Part shown: positions 5,098 to 6,163 of the stretch, piece by piece
How the letters are laid out: each line of letters begins with the position of its first letter
Numbering within the stretch: position 1 is the stretch's first letter
Source: an uncultured Collinsella sp.
GTDB lineage: Bacteria; Actinomycetota; Coriobacteriia; Coriobacteriales; Coriobacteriaceae
DNA: 6,163 bases
Direction of reading: 5' to 3'
NCBI GenBank assembly: GCA_900549135.1
Contig: URNI01000108.1
Coordinates: 1 to 6,163 of the forward strand
Translations under genes and position numbers: made by a program
The notes under the pieces: model-generated
Told to the model about the DNA's origin: nothing
The model's input: the letters and a program-made list of their open reading frames with translations, nothing else
The model's database searches: none

Positions 5098-6163
5098 ATG
5101 GATCTTTCGACTTTGATGCCGCAACAGCTGCAGATTGTCAAAACGCTCGACCGTCCGCTGTTTGTCTCGGCGGGCGCCGGTTCGGGCAAGACCTTTACCC
5201 TCACGCGCCGCATCGTCTACGCGCTCTCGCCCGAATCAGGTCCGTTCGTTGAACATCTTGACCAGGTGCTCGCCATTACCTTTACCAAAGATGCCGCGGC
5301 CGAGATCCGTGACCGCGTGCGCCGTGCGCTTATCGACGAGGGCATGGACGAGGAAGCACTGACCGTCGACGACGCGTGGATCTCGACCATTCACGGCATG
5401 TGCTCGCGTATCCTGCGCGCGCACGCGCTGGAGCTGGGCATCGATCCCGAGTTCACGGTGCTCACCGATACCGACGAGCTTATGGATCAGGCTGTTGAGC
5501 ATGTGCTGGGGCGCGCGACGGCGCCCGATGCCGCGCCCGAGCTCGCCGCTTCGCTTAAGGCCCTCTATGCTTGGTATCCCATGGCGGGCGAGGGCGGGAC
5601 GTTTGGCGCCGGTACCACCATCAAAGGCCTGGTGCGCGACCTGCTGGAGCTATCGAGCCAGCTGCCGGGCGGTATGGACGATGTGCGCGTGGCGCGCGGC
5701 CAGGCCGACACCTCGGCGCTTGCCGATGCTTATCGTGCGGCGCTGGGCACAAGCAAGGCCACGACCGAGAAAGCGCAGGTGGCACTCGACGCCATCGACG
5801 CGTTTGACGCGAGCGGCAAAACCATGGAGGATGCGGCGCGACTCATGATGTCGTGCAGCATGCCTCGGGCGAGCAAGGCGTTTCCTAAGGAGCAGGTGGA
5901 GCTACTCAAGGCCGAGGCGGCCGATGCGTTTATCAATATCGTGCTTGCCTGCGGTGGCCCGGCGCTCGATGCACTGGTGGGGCTTGCCCGTGCCGTAGAG
6001 GCGGAGTACCGTGCGCTCAAGGCCGACCAGTCCGCGCTCGACAATAACGATCTGTTGCGCATGGCATACGAGGCGCTGCGCGACTACCCGGCTATTCGAG
6101 CTGCCTATGAGGGCCGCTTTAAGATGGTCATGATCGACGAGTTCCAAGACACCGACCAGATGC
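5098..6163 (+). CDS. addA: AddA, UvrD/Rep-type helicase subunit of AddAB (partial, N-terminal 355 residues)
   Basis: The frame stays open to the right edge, so only the N-terminal part is visible; the full AddA family is about 1200 residues with a C-terminal RecB-type nuclease. The superfamily 1 helicase motifs appear in order: Q-motif PQQLQIV (8-14), Walker A GAGSGKT (26-32), motif Ia AITFTKDAAAEIRDRV (59-74), motif Ic ISTIHGMCSRIL (95-106), NNDLLRMAYEAL (316-327), and motif II MIDEFQDTD (345-353), with the Walker B residues D347 and E348. All key ATPase residues seen are intact. The product should be an ATP-driven 3'-5' DNA translocase acting with the upstream AddB-like subunit at DNA ends. 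The spacer between motifs Ic and II (about 110-315) is alanine-rich and fits the 1B domain. UvrD or PcrA is less likely, given the AddB partner and the long 1B insertion, but the nuclease domain lies outside the window. Confidence 0.92.
   Translation, partial: MDLSTLMPQQLQIVKTLDRPLFVSAGAGSGKTFTLTRRIVYALSPESGPFVEHLDQVLAITFTKDAAAEIRDRVRRALIDEGMDEEALTVDDAWISTIHGMCSRILRAHALELGIDPEFTVLTDTDELMDQAVEHVLGRATAPDAAPELAASLKALYAWYPMAGEGGTFGAGTTIKGLVRDLLELSSQLPGGMDDVRVARGQADTSALADAYRAALGTSKATTEKAQVALDAIDAFDASGKTMEDAARLMMSCSMPRASKAFPKEQVELLKAEAADAFINIVLACGGPALDALVGLARAVEAEYRALKADQSALDNNDLLRMAYEALRDYPAIRAAYEGRFKMVMIDEFQDTDQM

Noticed and set aside
3424..5124. Long minus-strand open frame (566 codons) across the addB region
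   Set aside because: It lies antisense to a gene with clear nuclease motifs. Its translation shows no domain and its openness follows from GC-rich codon bias.

Overview
The window reads as part of a high-GC Gram-positive chromosome. It most resembles a Coriobacteriia genome of the Collinsella/Olsenella type. That placement is an inference from three things: GC-rich codon use, the combination of a YerC/TrpR-like regulator with an AddAB-type (not RecBCD) recombination nuclease, and the short intergenic style with compact stem-loop terminators. It rests on memory, not on a search. No rRNA, tRNA, CRISPR array, insertion sequence or phage structural gene is visible.

Layout. Positions 1-251 are non-coding and AT-richer (about 41% GC by hand count over 1-240) than the genes. 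They hold several small hairpins and the promoter of the first gene. Positions 252-680 (+) encode an Rrf2-family regulator with four clustered cysteines, probably an Fe-S or redox sensor. A strong bidirectional stem-loop terminator (749-786) separates it from a convergent gene at 822-1187 (-), a four-helix membrane protein of the YvlD / 'phage holin family' (PF04020-like). The GC-rich divergent gap 1188-1511 carries the ribosome-binding site of that gene on the minus strand. On the plus strand it carries a probable extended -10 promoter and a structured leader for the next gene. Positions 1512-1811 (+) encode a YerC/YecD-type TrpR-superfamily DNA-binding protein, closed by a stem-loop and T-run terminator.

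The rest of the window is a two-gene operon. Positions 1996-5094 (+) encode an AddB/RexB-like subunit with a C-terminal RecB-type PD-(D/E)XK nuclease. Positions 5098-6163 (+, running off the window) encode AddA, the UvrD/Rep-type helicase-nuclease subunit. Together they should process DNA double-strand ends for RecA-dependent repair. The AddB subunit keeps its nuclease residues, but it has no Walker A motif and has lost two of the four cysteines that bind the Fe-S cluster in Bacillus AddB. The addB amber stop lies in the same reading frame as addA, with a single codon between them.

The window is mostly ordinary housekeeping. The points worth a second look are the degenerate AddB cysteine cluster, the in-frame addB/addA junction, the dyad symmetries over the two regulator promoters, and the unexplained structured non-coding DNA at the left edge. 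I do not see evidence for an undescribed multi-gene system.
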